From [Mycobacterium] zoologicum (lineage in GTDB: Bacteria > Actinomycetota > Actinomycetes > Mycobacteriales > Mycobacteriaceae): 25,781 nucleotides of DNA. Below the pieces are notes generated by a model. The model did no database searches. It was not told the DNA's origin and saw only the letters and a list, made by a program, of their open reading frames with translations. Both the position numbers and the translations under genes were made by a program. Where the stretch lies: assembly GCF_020172665.1 (NCBI RefSeq), contig NZ_CP083985.1, positions 3,426,512 to 3,452,292 on the forward strand, read 5' to 3'. The first letter of the stretch is position 1, and each line of letters opens with the position of its first letter. This document shows positions 1 to 7,087 of the stretch, one piece after another.

Positions 1-127
1 GAGGCCGAACGCGCCGGAACCTACCAGCACTGGCTGCATCACTACAATCACCACCGACCCCACACCGGCATCGGCGGAATGACACCAATCGAGCGCCTAC
101 GCGTTCACAACCTACCCGTGAAGAACA
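1..127 (+). mobile_element. IS481-family insertion sequence, right end only
   Basis: This is the terminal part of an insertion sequence, cut off by the window edge. It carries the last codons of an integrase-core transposase and stops directly before CCTAGG. Read inward on the other strand, the element begins TGTTCTTCACGGGTAGGTTG. This resembles the TGT-starting, TAGGTTG-containing terminus I recall for IS481 itself. IS481-family elements are known to prefer NCTAGN targets and to duplicate 6 bp. The exact outer boundary is inferred from that rule and from where the cobIJ reading frame resumes. The left end and the rest of the element are not in the window. Confidence 0.8.
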
Positions 128-132
128 CCTAG
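1..132 (+). CDS. IS481-family transposase, C-terminal fragment
   Basis: An open frame enters from the left edge and ends at TAG (130-132), giving 43 residues. The sequence contains HHYNHHRPHTGIGGMTPIER, the usual C-terminal signature of rve/DDE integrase-core transposases of the IS481/IS3 type: a Y-N-x-x-R-P-H turn followed by G-x-x-P-x-x-R. The catalytic DDE residues lie upstream, outside the window. The stop codon TAG sits inside the presumed target duplication CCTAGG, so the gene appears to borrow its stop from the target site, a situation known for IS481-family members. The fragment is partial because of the contig edge, not because of a mutation seen here. Confidence 0.85.
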   Translation, partial: EAERAGTYQHWLHHYNHHRPHTGIGGMTPIERLRVHNLPVKNT

Positions 133-133
133 G
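128..133. repeat. Presumed IS481 target-site duplication CCTAGG
   Basis: CCTAGG fits the NCTAGN consensus of IS481-family targets and lies exactly between the element and the point where cobIJ becomes readable (frame CTA GGG CCG GGC GAC CCG, L-G-P-G-D-P). Only one copy is visible. The partner copy should lie on the far side of the element, off the window, so the duplication itself is inferred. Confidence 0.65.
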
Positions 134-1610
134 GCCGGGCGACCCGGAGCTGATCACCCTCAAAGCCGCCCGGGTCATCGGCGACGCCGACGTGGTGGCC
201 TACCACGCCGGGGTCAACAAGTCCTCATATGCGCGCACCATCGCCGCCGACCTGATCCGGCCCGGCGTTCTCGAAGAAGAGCTGCGCTACCCGGTGACCA
301 CCGGGGTGACCGACCACCCGGGCGGCTACGCCGGGGCGCTGGCCGACTTCTACGAGGCTTCGGCGGCACGGTTGGCGGAGCACCTTCGGGCGGGCCGGAC
401 CGTGGCGCTGCTGACCGAGGGCGACCCGCTGTTCTACGGCTCGTTCATGTACATGCACGACCGGCTGTCGGGGCGCTTCGACACCGAGATCATCCCGGGC
501 GTACCGGCTTTCAGCGCCGCCACCGCCGCGATCGGCATGCCGCTGGTGCGCCAGACCGACATACTGACGGTGCTGCCGGGCACCCTGCCCGAGCACGAAC
601 TGGCGATGCGGCTGGCCGACACCGACGGCGCCATCATCATGAAGCTGGGCCGCACCTTCCCCGCCGTGCGGCGTGCGCTGGTCGCCGCGGGACGGTTGGA
701 GCACGCCTGGTACGTCGAGCGGGCCAGCCATCCGCAGCAGCGCTGGCTGCCGGTGGCCGAGGTCGACGAGGCGAGCGTCCCCTATCTGTCGCTGATCGTG
801 GTCGACGGTGATTCGCGCAACGGGCAGCGGTCCCGGAGCGGCGTGGCGCCGGCCACCGTGGTCGCCGAACCCGCCTGCGCCGCTGAACTGTTGGTGATCG
901 GGCTGGGGCCCGGACCTGACGGCTGGTTGACCGGCGAGTCGGCCGCGGCGCTGGCAGGCGTGGATCACGTGGTGGGCTACGGCCCGTATGTGGCGCGGGT
1001 TCCGCAGCGCGAGGGCTTGCAACGCCACACCTCGGGCAACACCGTCGAGCTGGACCGGGCCCGCTTCGCGCTGGATCTGGCCGCGCGCGGCGAGAAGGTG
1101 GCGGTGGTCTCCGGTGGGGACGCCGGGGTGTTCGGGATGGCCTCGGCGGTCTTCGAAGCGCTGGAAACCGGTCCATATCAGGATATTTCGGTGCGGGTGC
1201 TGCCCGGGGTCTCCGCGGTGCAGGCGGTGGCCGCGGCGGCCGGCGCACCGATCGGGGCCGACTTCGCGGTGCTGAGCCTGTCGGACCGGCTCAAGGGCTG
1301 GGAGGTGATCGAGTCCCGGCTGCGCGCGATCGCCGAGGCCGATCTGGTGCTGGCGATCTACAACCCGGCCTCGCGGGCCCGGCCCGACCAGATCACGCTG
1401 GCCCGCAAGATCCTGCTGGAGCACCGTGACCCGGCGACCGTGGTGGTGGTGGGGCGCGATGTCGGCCGGGCCGAGGAGTCGCTGACCGTGACCACGCTCG
1501 GCGACCTGGACACCGATGCGATCGACATGAAATGCCTTGTGCTGGTAGGGGCATCGTCGACGCGGGTCACCGGATCCGGCCGGGTGTGGACGCCGCGATG
1601 GGTGCGTTAG
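129..1610 (+). CDS. cobIJ: CobIJ: precorrin-2 C20-methyltransferase / precorrin-3B C17-methyltransferase, 5' end removed by IS
   Basis: This is a fused corrin-ring methyltransferase using S-adenosylmethionine. CobI methylates C20 of precorrin-2, and CobJ methylates C17 of precorrin-3B with ring contraction. The CobI half starts abruptly at LGPGDPEL and has EGDPLFYGS and IPGVPAFSAA. The CobJ half starts near nt 885 (IGLGPGPDGWL) and has SGGDAGVFGMA, VLPGVSAVQA and IYNPASRARPDQ. The fusion is normal for mycobacteria (M. tuberculosis Rv2066). The start codon and the residues before the GxGxGDP loop are missing, because the frame runs into the IS element at 128-133. The first in-frame start left is GTG at 192, giving 472 residues without the first SAM-binding loop, so CobI activity is probably lost while CobJ might survive. 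The gene overlaps the cobM start by 13 bp. It is a broken gene unless the contig edge is misassembled. Confidence 0.93.
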   Translation, partial: LGPGDPELITLKAARVIGDADVVAYHAGVNKSSYARTIAADLIRPGVLEEELRYPVTTGVTDHPGGYAGALADFYEASAARLAEHLRAGRTVALLTEGDPLFYGSFMYMHDRLSGRFDTEIIPGVPAFSAATAAIGMPLVRQTDILTVLPGTLPEHELAMRLADTDGAIIMKLGRTFPAVRRALVAAGRLEHAWYVERASHPQQRWLPVAEVDEASVPYLSLIVVDGDSRNGQRSRSGVAPATVVAEPACAAELLVIGLGPGPDGWLTGESAAALAGVDHVVGYGPYVARVPQREGLQRHTSGNTVELDRARFALDLAARGEKVAVVSGGDAGVFGMASAVFEALETGPYQDISVRVLPGVSAVQAVAAAAGAPIGADFAVLSLSDRLKGWEVIESRLRAIAEADLVLAIYNPASRARPDQITLARKILLEHRDPATVVVVGRDVGRAEESLTVTTLGDLDTDAIDMKCLVLVGASSTRVTGSGRVWTPRWVR

Positions 1611-2413
1611 CGGTCCGGTTCGTCGGCGCCGGGCCGGGCGCGGCGGATCTGCTGACGGTGCGCGCCGCCCGGTTGCTGGCCGACGCCGAAGTGGTGCTGT
1701 ATCCGGGCAGCTACCTGGACGCCGCCGTGCTCGAACGCTGCTCCGGTGCAGCCGAACTCGTCGATACCCAGCGTCTGGATCTGGACGCCATTGTGGACCG
1801 GATGGTCACCGCGCACCGGGCCGGCCGTGCGGTGGTGCGGCTGGTGTCGGGCGATCCGTCCCTCTACAGCGCGGTCTTCGAGCAGACCCGCCGGCTCGAT
1901 GCCGCCGGGGTGCCGTGGGAGATCACGCCCGGGGTGCCGGCGTATGCGGCGGCCGCCGCCCTGTTGGGCCGCGAGCTCACCGTGCCGCTGGTGGCGCAGT
2001 CGGTGGTACTGACCCGCGTGCAGGCTCAATCCACGGCCATGCCCTCGGGTGAGTCGCTGGCCGCGTTCGCCGCGACCGGGGCCACCCTGGTGCTGCACCT
2101 GGCGATCACCCGGATACGGGCGCTGATGTCGGAGTTGGCGCCCGGGTACGGCTCGGGGTGCCCGGTCGCCGTCGTCTACCGGGCATCGCAGCCCGGGGAG
2201 CTGGTGTTGCGCGGCACCGTCGCCGATATCGCCGATGCGGTCGAGGCGGCGGGATTACGTTCGGCCGCAGTCATTCTGGTGGGCCGGGCGGTTGCGGATC
2301 TACCCGATCCGTGCGGCGGGGAGAGCCATCTCTACGACGCGGCACGCGACCGGTCAGGGCAGGGTCAGCGCCCACTGGGTGACCGCCCGGGCCGGTTTCC
2401 AGCCTGTGAATGA
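1598..2413 (+). CDS. cobM: CobM: precorrin-4 C11-methyltransferase
   Basis: CobM transfers a methyl group from SAM to C11 of precorrin-4, giving precorrin-5. The protein has 271 residues. The N-terminal FVGAGPGAADLLTVR loop, VRLVSGDPSLYSAV and ITPGVPAYAAAAALLG are hallmarks of the SUMT/CbiF methyltransferase fold. ATG 1598 was chosen because it puts the glycine loop about ten residues from the N-terminus and overlaps the cobIJ stop by 13 bp, which suggests translational coupling. The frame is open further upstream, but that part lies inside cobIJ. After ESHLYDAARDR, where CobM proteins usually end, there is a tail of about 19 residues lying antisense to the 3' end of cobL (60-bp convergent overlap). 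The tail may be unstructured. Confidence 0.95.
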   Translation: MGALAVRFVGAGPGAADLLTVRAARLLADAEVVLYPGSYLDAAVLERCSGAAELVDTQRLDLDAIVDRMVTAHRAGRAVVRLVSGDPSLYSAVFEQTRRLDAAGVPWEITPGVPAYAAAAALLGRELTVPLVAQSVVLTRVQAQSTAMPSGESLAAFAATGATLVLHLAITRIRALMSELAPGYGSGCPVAVVYRASQPGELVLRGTVADIADAVEAAGLRSAAVILVGRAVADLPDPCGGESHLYDAARDRSGQGQRPLGDRPGRFPACE

Positions 2414-3544
2414 GCCCAGCGGGGCGGCGTGTTCGACCTGGATGCGGGTCAGCTCACCGCCGTGTTCGCGGTAGGCCTGGGCTAGCAGTGCCTCGGTCTC
2501 CAGCGTCACCGCGTGGGCGACCAGCCGGCCGCCGGCCCTCAGCGCCGCCAGGCAGGCGCTCAGCACTCCCGGCCGGCTCAGCCCGCCGCCGACGAACACC
2601 GCGTCGGGCTGCGGCAGGTCCATCAGTGCGTCCGGGGCGGCGCCGCGGACGACTTTGAGCGCGGGCACTCCCAGGTTGCGGGCGTTGTTCGAGATACGTT
2701 GCGCCCTATCAGGATTCGCTTCGACAGCGACGGTCCGACAGGTCGGGTGGGCGCGCATCCACTCGATGCCCACCGACCCGGCGCCTGCCCCGACGTCCCA
2801 CAGCAGCTGCCCGGGCGCCGGCGCCAACCGGGCCAGCGCGGAGGCCCGCAGGTCGCGTTTGGTGAGCTGCCCGTCGTGGTCGTAGGCGTCATCGGGTAGG
2901 CCGGGCGCCCAGCCGAACGCCGGCGGGCCGGCCAGTTCCAGGGCAACGATATTGAGCCGCGGCATCGCACCGGTGAACGTCTCGGCGGTCATGTCCAGCC
3001 GGGATTCGGCGTCGCCGCCGAGCTCCCCGAGCACCGTCATCCGGCTCGCCCCGTAGCCCCGGCCGACCAACAGGCCCGCGACCCGCGCGGGCGTCGTCTC
3101 GTCGGCGGAGAGCACCAGCACCCGCCGGCCCGGTGCCAGCTCGCGCAGCACCGCGTGCTCGTCACCGGCCCGGATCACCGCCGTCGACTCCGCCGACCAG
3201 CCCAGCCGGGCCCGGGCCAGCGTCACCGAGGACAGCGCCGGGAACACGGTGACGGCGTCGGCGCCGAACACCTCGATCAACGTCGTCGCCACCCCGGAGC
3301 GCAGCGGGTCACCGGAGGCCAGCGCCACCACCGGCCCGGCCAGGCCGTCGAACAGCGCGGGCAGCCCGGCGCGCAGCTGCGACGGCCAGCTGCGGCGGGT
3401 CTGACCGTCGACCGCCGGCAGCATTTCCAGGTGGCGCGGCGCGCCGATCACGACGCCGGCGGCCGTGATGGCCGCCCGCGCATCCTCGGACAGCCCGGCC
3501 CAGCCGTCGGCGCCGATCCCGACGACGGTGATGCGTTCGGGCAC
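2354..3544 (-). CDS. cobL: CobL: precorrin-6Y C5,15-methyltransferase (decarboxylating)
   Basis: CobL methylates C5 and C15 and decarboxylates the C12 acetate side chain, converting dihydro-precorrin-6 to precorrin-8X. The 396 residues form two domains. The CbiE-like half (residues 1 to about 200) has VVGIGADGWAGL, ALASGDPLRSG and FPALSSVTLARARLGW. The CbiT-like half (about 210 to 396) has LTKRDLRA and the SAM-binding WDVGAGAGSVGIEW. GTG at 3544 gives the canonical MPERITVVGIG start. The gene begins 2 bp after the stop of the dienelactone hydrolase gene, so the two are almost certainly cotranscribed. Its 3' end runs 60 bp into convergent cobM. Length and motifs look intact. Confidence 0.95.
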   Translation of the reverse strand: MPERITVVGIGADGWAGLSEDARAAITAAGVVIGAPRHLEMLPAVDGQTRRSWPSQLRAGLPALFDGLAGPVVALASGDPLRSGVATTLIEVFGADAVTVFPALSSVTLARARLGWSAESTAVIRAGDEHAVLRELAPGRRVLVLSADETTPARVAGLLVGRGYGASRMTVLGELGGDAESRLDMTAETFTGAMPRLNIVALELAGPPAFGWAPGLPDDAYDHDGQLTKRDLRASALARLAPAPGQLLWDVGAGAGSVGIEWMRAHPTCRTVAVEANPDRAQRISNNARNLGVPALKVVRGAAPDALMDLPQPDAVFVGGGLSRPGVLSACLAALRAGGRLVAHAVTLETEALLAQAYREHGGELTRIQVEHAAPLGSFTGWKPARAVTQWALTLP

Positions 3545-3546
3545 CG

Positions 3547-4344
3547 CTAAGTGAGCCGTTCTTTGAGGAACGCCACCACCCGCTTGCGGGCCTCATAGGC
3601 CGGGTGGCCGTCGACCTCGCGGACCTGGTCGGTGAGCACCGAGTGCGCCATCCGGGACAGGCCGTGCGGATTGCCCGGCGAGGAGTCGATCTCGATCACC
3701 TCGAAGGCGTCGCCCAGGCGGGCCTTCAGCGTCGCGAAGCGATCTCCGGGCGCCATCCGGTCCTCGCTGAACCGCAGACCCAAGGCGCACAATCCGTCGT
3801 TGGCGGCGCGGTCGGCGATCACACCCAGCTCGACCTCCGAGAGGCCGGGATCACGGCGCTGCTTGAGCGTGAGCGGAATCGGCACCGACGGCTGACTGAG
3901 CACCGGGGCCAGCACCGCGTCGTCGACCGCGGCGGCCAGCGCGAAGCCGCCGGTGAAGCACTGGCCGATCACGCCCACACCTTTGCCGGGAGTCTTCTCG
4001 TTGAGGTCACGGGCCAGCGCCCGCAGGAACTGGGTGACCGGACGCTGCTTGTCGGTGGCGAACGCGGCGAACTCCCGCGTCACGCAGGCCCGAGCGATCG
4101 TGGTCAGCGCGTAACCTGGCGTGATCGGGCGGCCCGGCTCACCGAACAACGACGGAATCACCACGGTGAACCCGTTGTCCACCAGGTGGTTTCCCAATCC
4201 CAGCACCGCGGGGTGCGCGCCGGGGATCTCGGGGATCAGGATCACCCCGGGCCCTTCCCCTTTGCGGTACACGTCGTGGGTGAAGCCGCCGCCGGTGAAC
4301 GGCTCGGCGACCCATCCGGTCAGGTCAGCTTCGGGTGCGGTCAT
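3547..4344 (-). CDS. Dienelactone hydrolase family protein
   Basis: This is a 265-residue alpha/beta hydrolase of the dienelactone hydrolase family (COG0412), a likely soluble cytoplasmic esterase of unknown substrate. Evidence includes GVILIPEIPGAHP early in the chain, the nucleophile elbow GVIGQCFTGG with cysteine at about residue 129 instead of serine, and a C-terminal GNPHGLSR likely to supply the catalytic histidine. ATG 4344 has an AAGGGA-type ribosome-binding site 8 bp upstream. The gene leads cobL with a 2-bp gap and is divergent from the riboswitch-controlled chelatase operon. A candidate minus-strand -10 (TACCCT, 4385-4390) overlaps the plus-strand -10. No known step of B12 synthesis needs this enzyme, so a role in the pathway is only hinted at by position. 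Confidence 0.9.
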   Translation of the reverse strand: MTAPEADLTGWVAEPFTGGGFTHDVYRKGEGPGVILIPEIPGAHPAVLGLGNHLVDNGFTVVIPSLFGEPGRPITPGYALTTIARACVTREFAAFATDKQRPVTQFLRALARDLNEKTPGKGVGVIGQCFTGGFALAAAVDDAVLAPVLSQPSVPIPLTLKQRRDPGLSEVELGVIADRAANDGLCALGLRFSEDRMAPGDRFATLKARLGDAFEVIEIDSSPGNPHGLSRMAHSVLTDQVREVDGHPAYEARKRVVAFLKERLT

Positions 4345-4383
4345 CCTCGGTATCCCTTCGCCTGAGTCGGCCTCTTTCGGTGT

Positions 4384-4389
4384 TAGGGT
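4384..4389 (+). promoter_or_regulatory. Candidate -10 element (TAGGGT) for the chelatase operon
   Basis: TAGGGT matches the mycobacterial TANNNT -10 pattern and ends 5 bp before the first base of the riboswitch P1 stem, so transcription would begin at the 5' edge of the aptamer. No good -35 is visible at 17 bp, which is common in mycobacteria. The minus-strand -10 TACCCT for the hydrolase-cobL pair overlaps it. Confidence 0.45.
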
Positions 4390-4394
4390 AGCCG

Positions 4395-4510
4395 CGCGAA
4401 GCGCCAGGGAAGTCGGTGTGACTCCGACGCAGGCCCGCTACGGTGTTCCGCGGCGCGTTCCGGTGATATCGGCGGGACGCGCCCCGGTCAGTCCGAATAC
4501 TGGCTTCGCG
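4395..4510 (+). promoter_or_regulatory. Cobalamin riboswitch (aptamer) upstream of chlID-cobO-cobBC-cobD
   Basis: The aptamer is closed by a perfect 7-bp P1, CGCGAAG (4395-4401) with CTTCGCG (4504-4510). Inside are the conserved core elements CAGGGAAGTCGGTGTGACTCC, GCAGGCCCGCTACGGT and the B12 box AGTCCGAATACTGGC. The operon start ATG is 21 bp downstream, with GGAG at 4522-4525. Adenosylcobalamin or a related corrinoid is the expected ligand, reducing expression. The mechanism is probably control of ribosome access, since no U-tract terminator is visible. Unlike the other three leaders in this window, no GGGG/CCCC hairpin lies between the aptamer and the Shine-Dalgarno. Confidence 0.92.
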
Positions 4511-4531
4511 TCACACACGAGCGGAGCCTCC

Positions 4532-6469
4532 ATGCAACAGCTGTACCCCTTCCCCGCCGTCCTCGGCGGCGACCCGGATGCCCCGGGTGGCCTCGACGAC
4601 ATGGCGCTGGCACTTGTCCTGAGCACGATCTCCCCCGGCATCGGCGGTGTGCTGATCCGCGGCGAGAAGGGCACCGCCAAGTCGACGCTGGTCCGCGCGC
4701 TGGCCCAGGTGCTTCCCGCCATCGACGTGGTGGCCGGCGACCGGTTTTCCTCCGATCCCGCCGAGGAGCACCCACTGTCCCCCGACGGCCCGTTCCCGGC
4801 CGACGCCGCCGTACAGACCCGCCCGGTGCGGCTGGTGGAGCTGCCGGTCGGGGCCACCGAGGACCGGGTGGTCGGCTCGATCCACCTGGAGCGGGCACTG
4901 GGTGACGGCGTGGTCGAGTTCGAACCCGGCCTGCTGGCCCGGGCCAACCGCGGCATCCTCTACGTCGACGAGGTCAACCTGCTCGCCGACCACCTGGTGG
5001 ATCTGCTGCTGGACGCCGCCGCGATGGGCCGGCTGACCGTGGAACGCGACTCGGTGTCGGTCACCCACGCCGCCCGCTTCGTGATCGTCGGCACGATGAA
5101 CCCCGAGGAAGGCGAGCTGCGCCCGCAGCTGCTCGACCGGTTCGGGCTGACCGTGGAGGTCTCCGCACCCCGCGACCCGGCGTTGCGCGCCGAAGCGGTA
5201 CGACGGCGGCTGGCGTTCGACGCCGACCCCGACGGCTTCGCCGGCCGGTACGCCGCGGCCGAGGAGCGGCTGCGAGCCCGGATCGGGCGGGCGCAGCAAC
5301 TGTTACCTCAAGTGCTGCTCACCGACGCCGCCCTGGTCCGCATCGGTGAGATCTGCGCGGCGCTGGACGTCGACGGGCTGCGCGGCGACATCGTCTGTGC
5401 CCGTACCGCGGTAGCGCATGCGGCATGGCAGGGCCGCGACGCGGTCAACATCGACGATCTGCGGGTGGCCGCCAGGCTGGCGTTGCCGCATCGCCGGCGC
5501 CGCAATCCGTTCGACGCCCCCGGGCTCGACGAGGCCGAACTCGACGAGCTGTTGCCGCCGGAGGACCCCGAGCCGGATCCGGACGGCCCCGGGCCGGACG
5601 GCGGCGGGGACGCCGTACCGCCGGATCAGGGCGGGCCCCCACCGACTGGAGGTTCCACCTCGACGGTGGCCGCCGACTCCCCTTACCGGGCACGGCTTTT
5701 CACCGTCGACGGGATCGGCGCGGGCAGCGCCGGGCGGCGCAGCCGGGCCCGCACCAGTTCCGGACGCCGGGTGGGTGCCACCGCGGATCGGATCTCCGGT
5801 GGCCTGCACCTGTTCGAGACGCTGCGAGCCGCGGCACCGCATCAGGGTGTTCGGGGCCGAGCCGGTGGCCGAATGATCCTGGCCGCGTCCGATCTTCGTC
5901 GCGCCGTCCGGGAGGGCCGGGAGGCCAACCTGGTGCTGTTCGTCGTCGACACCTCCGGGTCGATGGCCGCCGCCGAGCGGATGCGGCACGTCAAGACCGC
6001 GATCGCCTCGCTGCTGCTGGACGCCTACCGGCGCCGGGACCGGGTGGCGGTGGTGACGTTCCGCGATGCGGGAGCCGAATTGGTGTTGCCCGCGACCGGG
6101 TCGGTGGAGATCGCCGCGGTACGACTCGACGCGCTGCCGGCGGGGGGCCGCACCCCGCTGGCCGAGGGGCTGCTGGAAGCCGCCGCGGTGATCCGCCGCG
6201 AACGACTGCGCGACCCGGCGTGCCGGCCGCTGCTGGTGGTACTCACCGACGGGCGGGCCACCGCCGGTCCCCAGCCGGTGGAGCGATCCCGCCAGGCGGC
6301 AATTCATCTTGCCTCGCAAGGCTTTTCCAGTGTAGTGGTGGACTGCGAGAGCGGCCGGATGCGACTCGGACTGGCACGCCGGCTGGCCGAGCTGCTGCGG
6401 GCCGACTACGTCCCGCTGCCGCAGGTCAGCGCCGAGGCGCTCACCGAGATCGTGAAGGGAGCCGCCTGA
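4532..6469 (+). CDS. ChlI/ChlD-type chelatase subunit (AAA+ and VWA domains fused)
   Basis: This 645-residue protein is the probable motor and adaptor subunit that works with CobN to insert cobalt into hydrogenobyrinic acid a,c-diamide. Residues 1 to about 320 form a magnesium-chelatase-type AAA+ domain, with Walker A GEKGTAKS (44-51) and Walker B GILYVDEVNLL (141-151). A Pro/Asp/Gly-rich linker of about 40 residues follows (EDPEPDPDGPGPDGGGD region). The C-terminal von Willebrand A domain has a MIDAS DTSGS at about 473-477. The homologue in M. tuberculosis (Rv2850c) is annotated as a magnesium chelatase. The start ATG 4532 has GGAG seven bases upstream. It leads the operon with cobO and follows a B12 riboswitch. 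No CobS/CobT pair is seen in the window, so this fused protein is the likely partner of CobN. Confidence 0.92.
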   Translation: MQQLYPFPAVLGGDPDAPGGLDDMALALVLSTISPGIGGVLIRGEKGTAKSTLVRALAQVLPAIDVVAGDRFSSDPAEEHPLSPDGPFPADAAVQTRPVRLVELPVGATEDRVVGSIHLERALGDGVVEFEPGLLARANRGILYVDEVNLLADHLVDLLLDAAAMGRLTVERDSVSVTHAARFVIVGTMNPEEGELRPQLLDRFGLTVEVSAPRDPALRAEAVRRRLAFDADPDGFAGRYAAAEERLRARIGRAQQLLPQVLLTDAALVRIGEICAALDVDGLRGDIVCARTAVAHAAWQGRDAVNIDDLRVAARLALPHRRRRNPFDAPGLDEAELDELLPPEDPEPDPDGPGPDGGGDAVPPDQGGPPPTGGSTSTVAADSPYRARLFTVDGIGAGSAGRRSRARTSSGRRVGATADRISGGLHLFETLRAAAPHQGVRGRAGGRMILAASDLRRAVREGREANLVLFVVDTSGSMAAAERMRHVKTAIASLLLDAYRRRDRVAVVTFRDAGAELVLPATGSVEIAAVRLDALPAGGRTPLAEGLLEAAAVIRRERLRDPACRPLLVVLTDGRATAGPQPVERSRQAAIHLASQGFSSVVVDCESGRMRLGLARRLAELLRADYVPLPQVSAEALTEIVKGAA

Positions 6470-7083
6470 TGCCGCAGGGACAACCGTTGACGGTGCCCGA
6501 CGACAATCTGACCACCCGTCAGCGCCGCAACCGGCCGCTGCTGATGGTGCACACCGGCGACGGCAAGGGCAAGTCGACCGCCGCGTTCGGGACCGCGCTG
6601 CGCGGCTGGAACCAGGGCTTCGCGATCGGCGTCTTCCAGTTCGTGAAATCCGCCAAGTGGCGGGTCGGCGAGCAGGCCGTGCTGGAACGCCTTGGCGCCC
6701 TGCACGATGAGACCGGCGAGGGCGGTCCGGTGCAGTGGCACAAAATGGGCTCGGGCTGGTCGTGGAGCCGCAAGGCCGGCGCCGCCGAGGATCACGCCGG
6801 CGACGCCCTGGCCGGCTGGACCGAGGTCAAGCGCCGGCTGGCCGAACAAACCCATGATCTGTATGTGCTCGACGAGTTCACCTACCCGATCAACTGGGGC
6901 TGGGTGGATATCGACGACGTGGTGGAGACGTTGCGCAATCGCCCCGGGCATCAGCACATGGTGATCACCGGCCGTCGCGCCGACCCCAAGCTGATCGAGA
7001 TCGCCGATCTGGTCACCGAGATGACCAAGATCAAGCATCCGATGGACGCCGGCCAGAAGGGTCAACGCGGCATTGAGTGGTAA
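6469..7083 (+). CDS. cobO: CobO: cob(I)yrinic acid a,c-diamide adenosyltransferase
   Basis: CobO transfers the 5'-deoxyadenosyl group from ATP to reduced cobalt of cob(I)yrinic acid a,c-diamide or cob(I)alamin. The protein has 204 residues, with the P-loop GDGKGKSTAAFG near residues 28-39, GVFQFVKSAKW and LDEFTYPINWGW, all typical of the CobA/CobO/BtuR family. ATG 6469 overlaps the preceding stop as ATGA. The reading frame is open a long way upstream, but this is the canonical coupled start. The downstream cobBC start is 5 bp after the stop. The length is normal for the family. Confidence 0.96.
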   Translation: MPQGQPLTVPDDNLTTRQRRNRPLLMVHTGDGKGKSTAAFGTALRGWNQGFAIGVFQFVKSAKWRVGEQAVLERLGALHDETGEGGPVQWHKMGSGWSWSRKAGAAEDHAGDALAGWTEVKRRLAEQTHDLYVLDEFTYPINWGWVDIDDVVETLRNRPGHQHMVITGRRADPKLIEIADLVTEMTKIKHPMDAGQKGQRGIEW

Positions 7084-7087
7084 AGGC

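Noticed and set aside
4121..4531. N-terminal extension of the chelatase frame by 137 residues
   Set aside because: It would translate the riboswitch and the antisense of the hydrolase gene. The start at 4532 with GGAG matches the family N-terminus.
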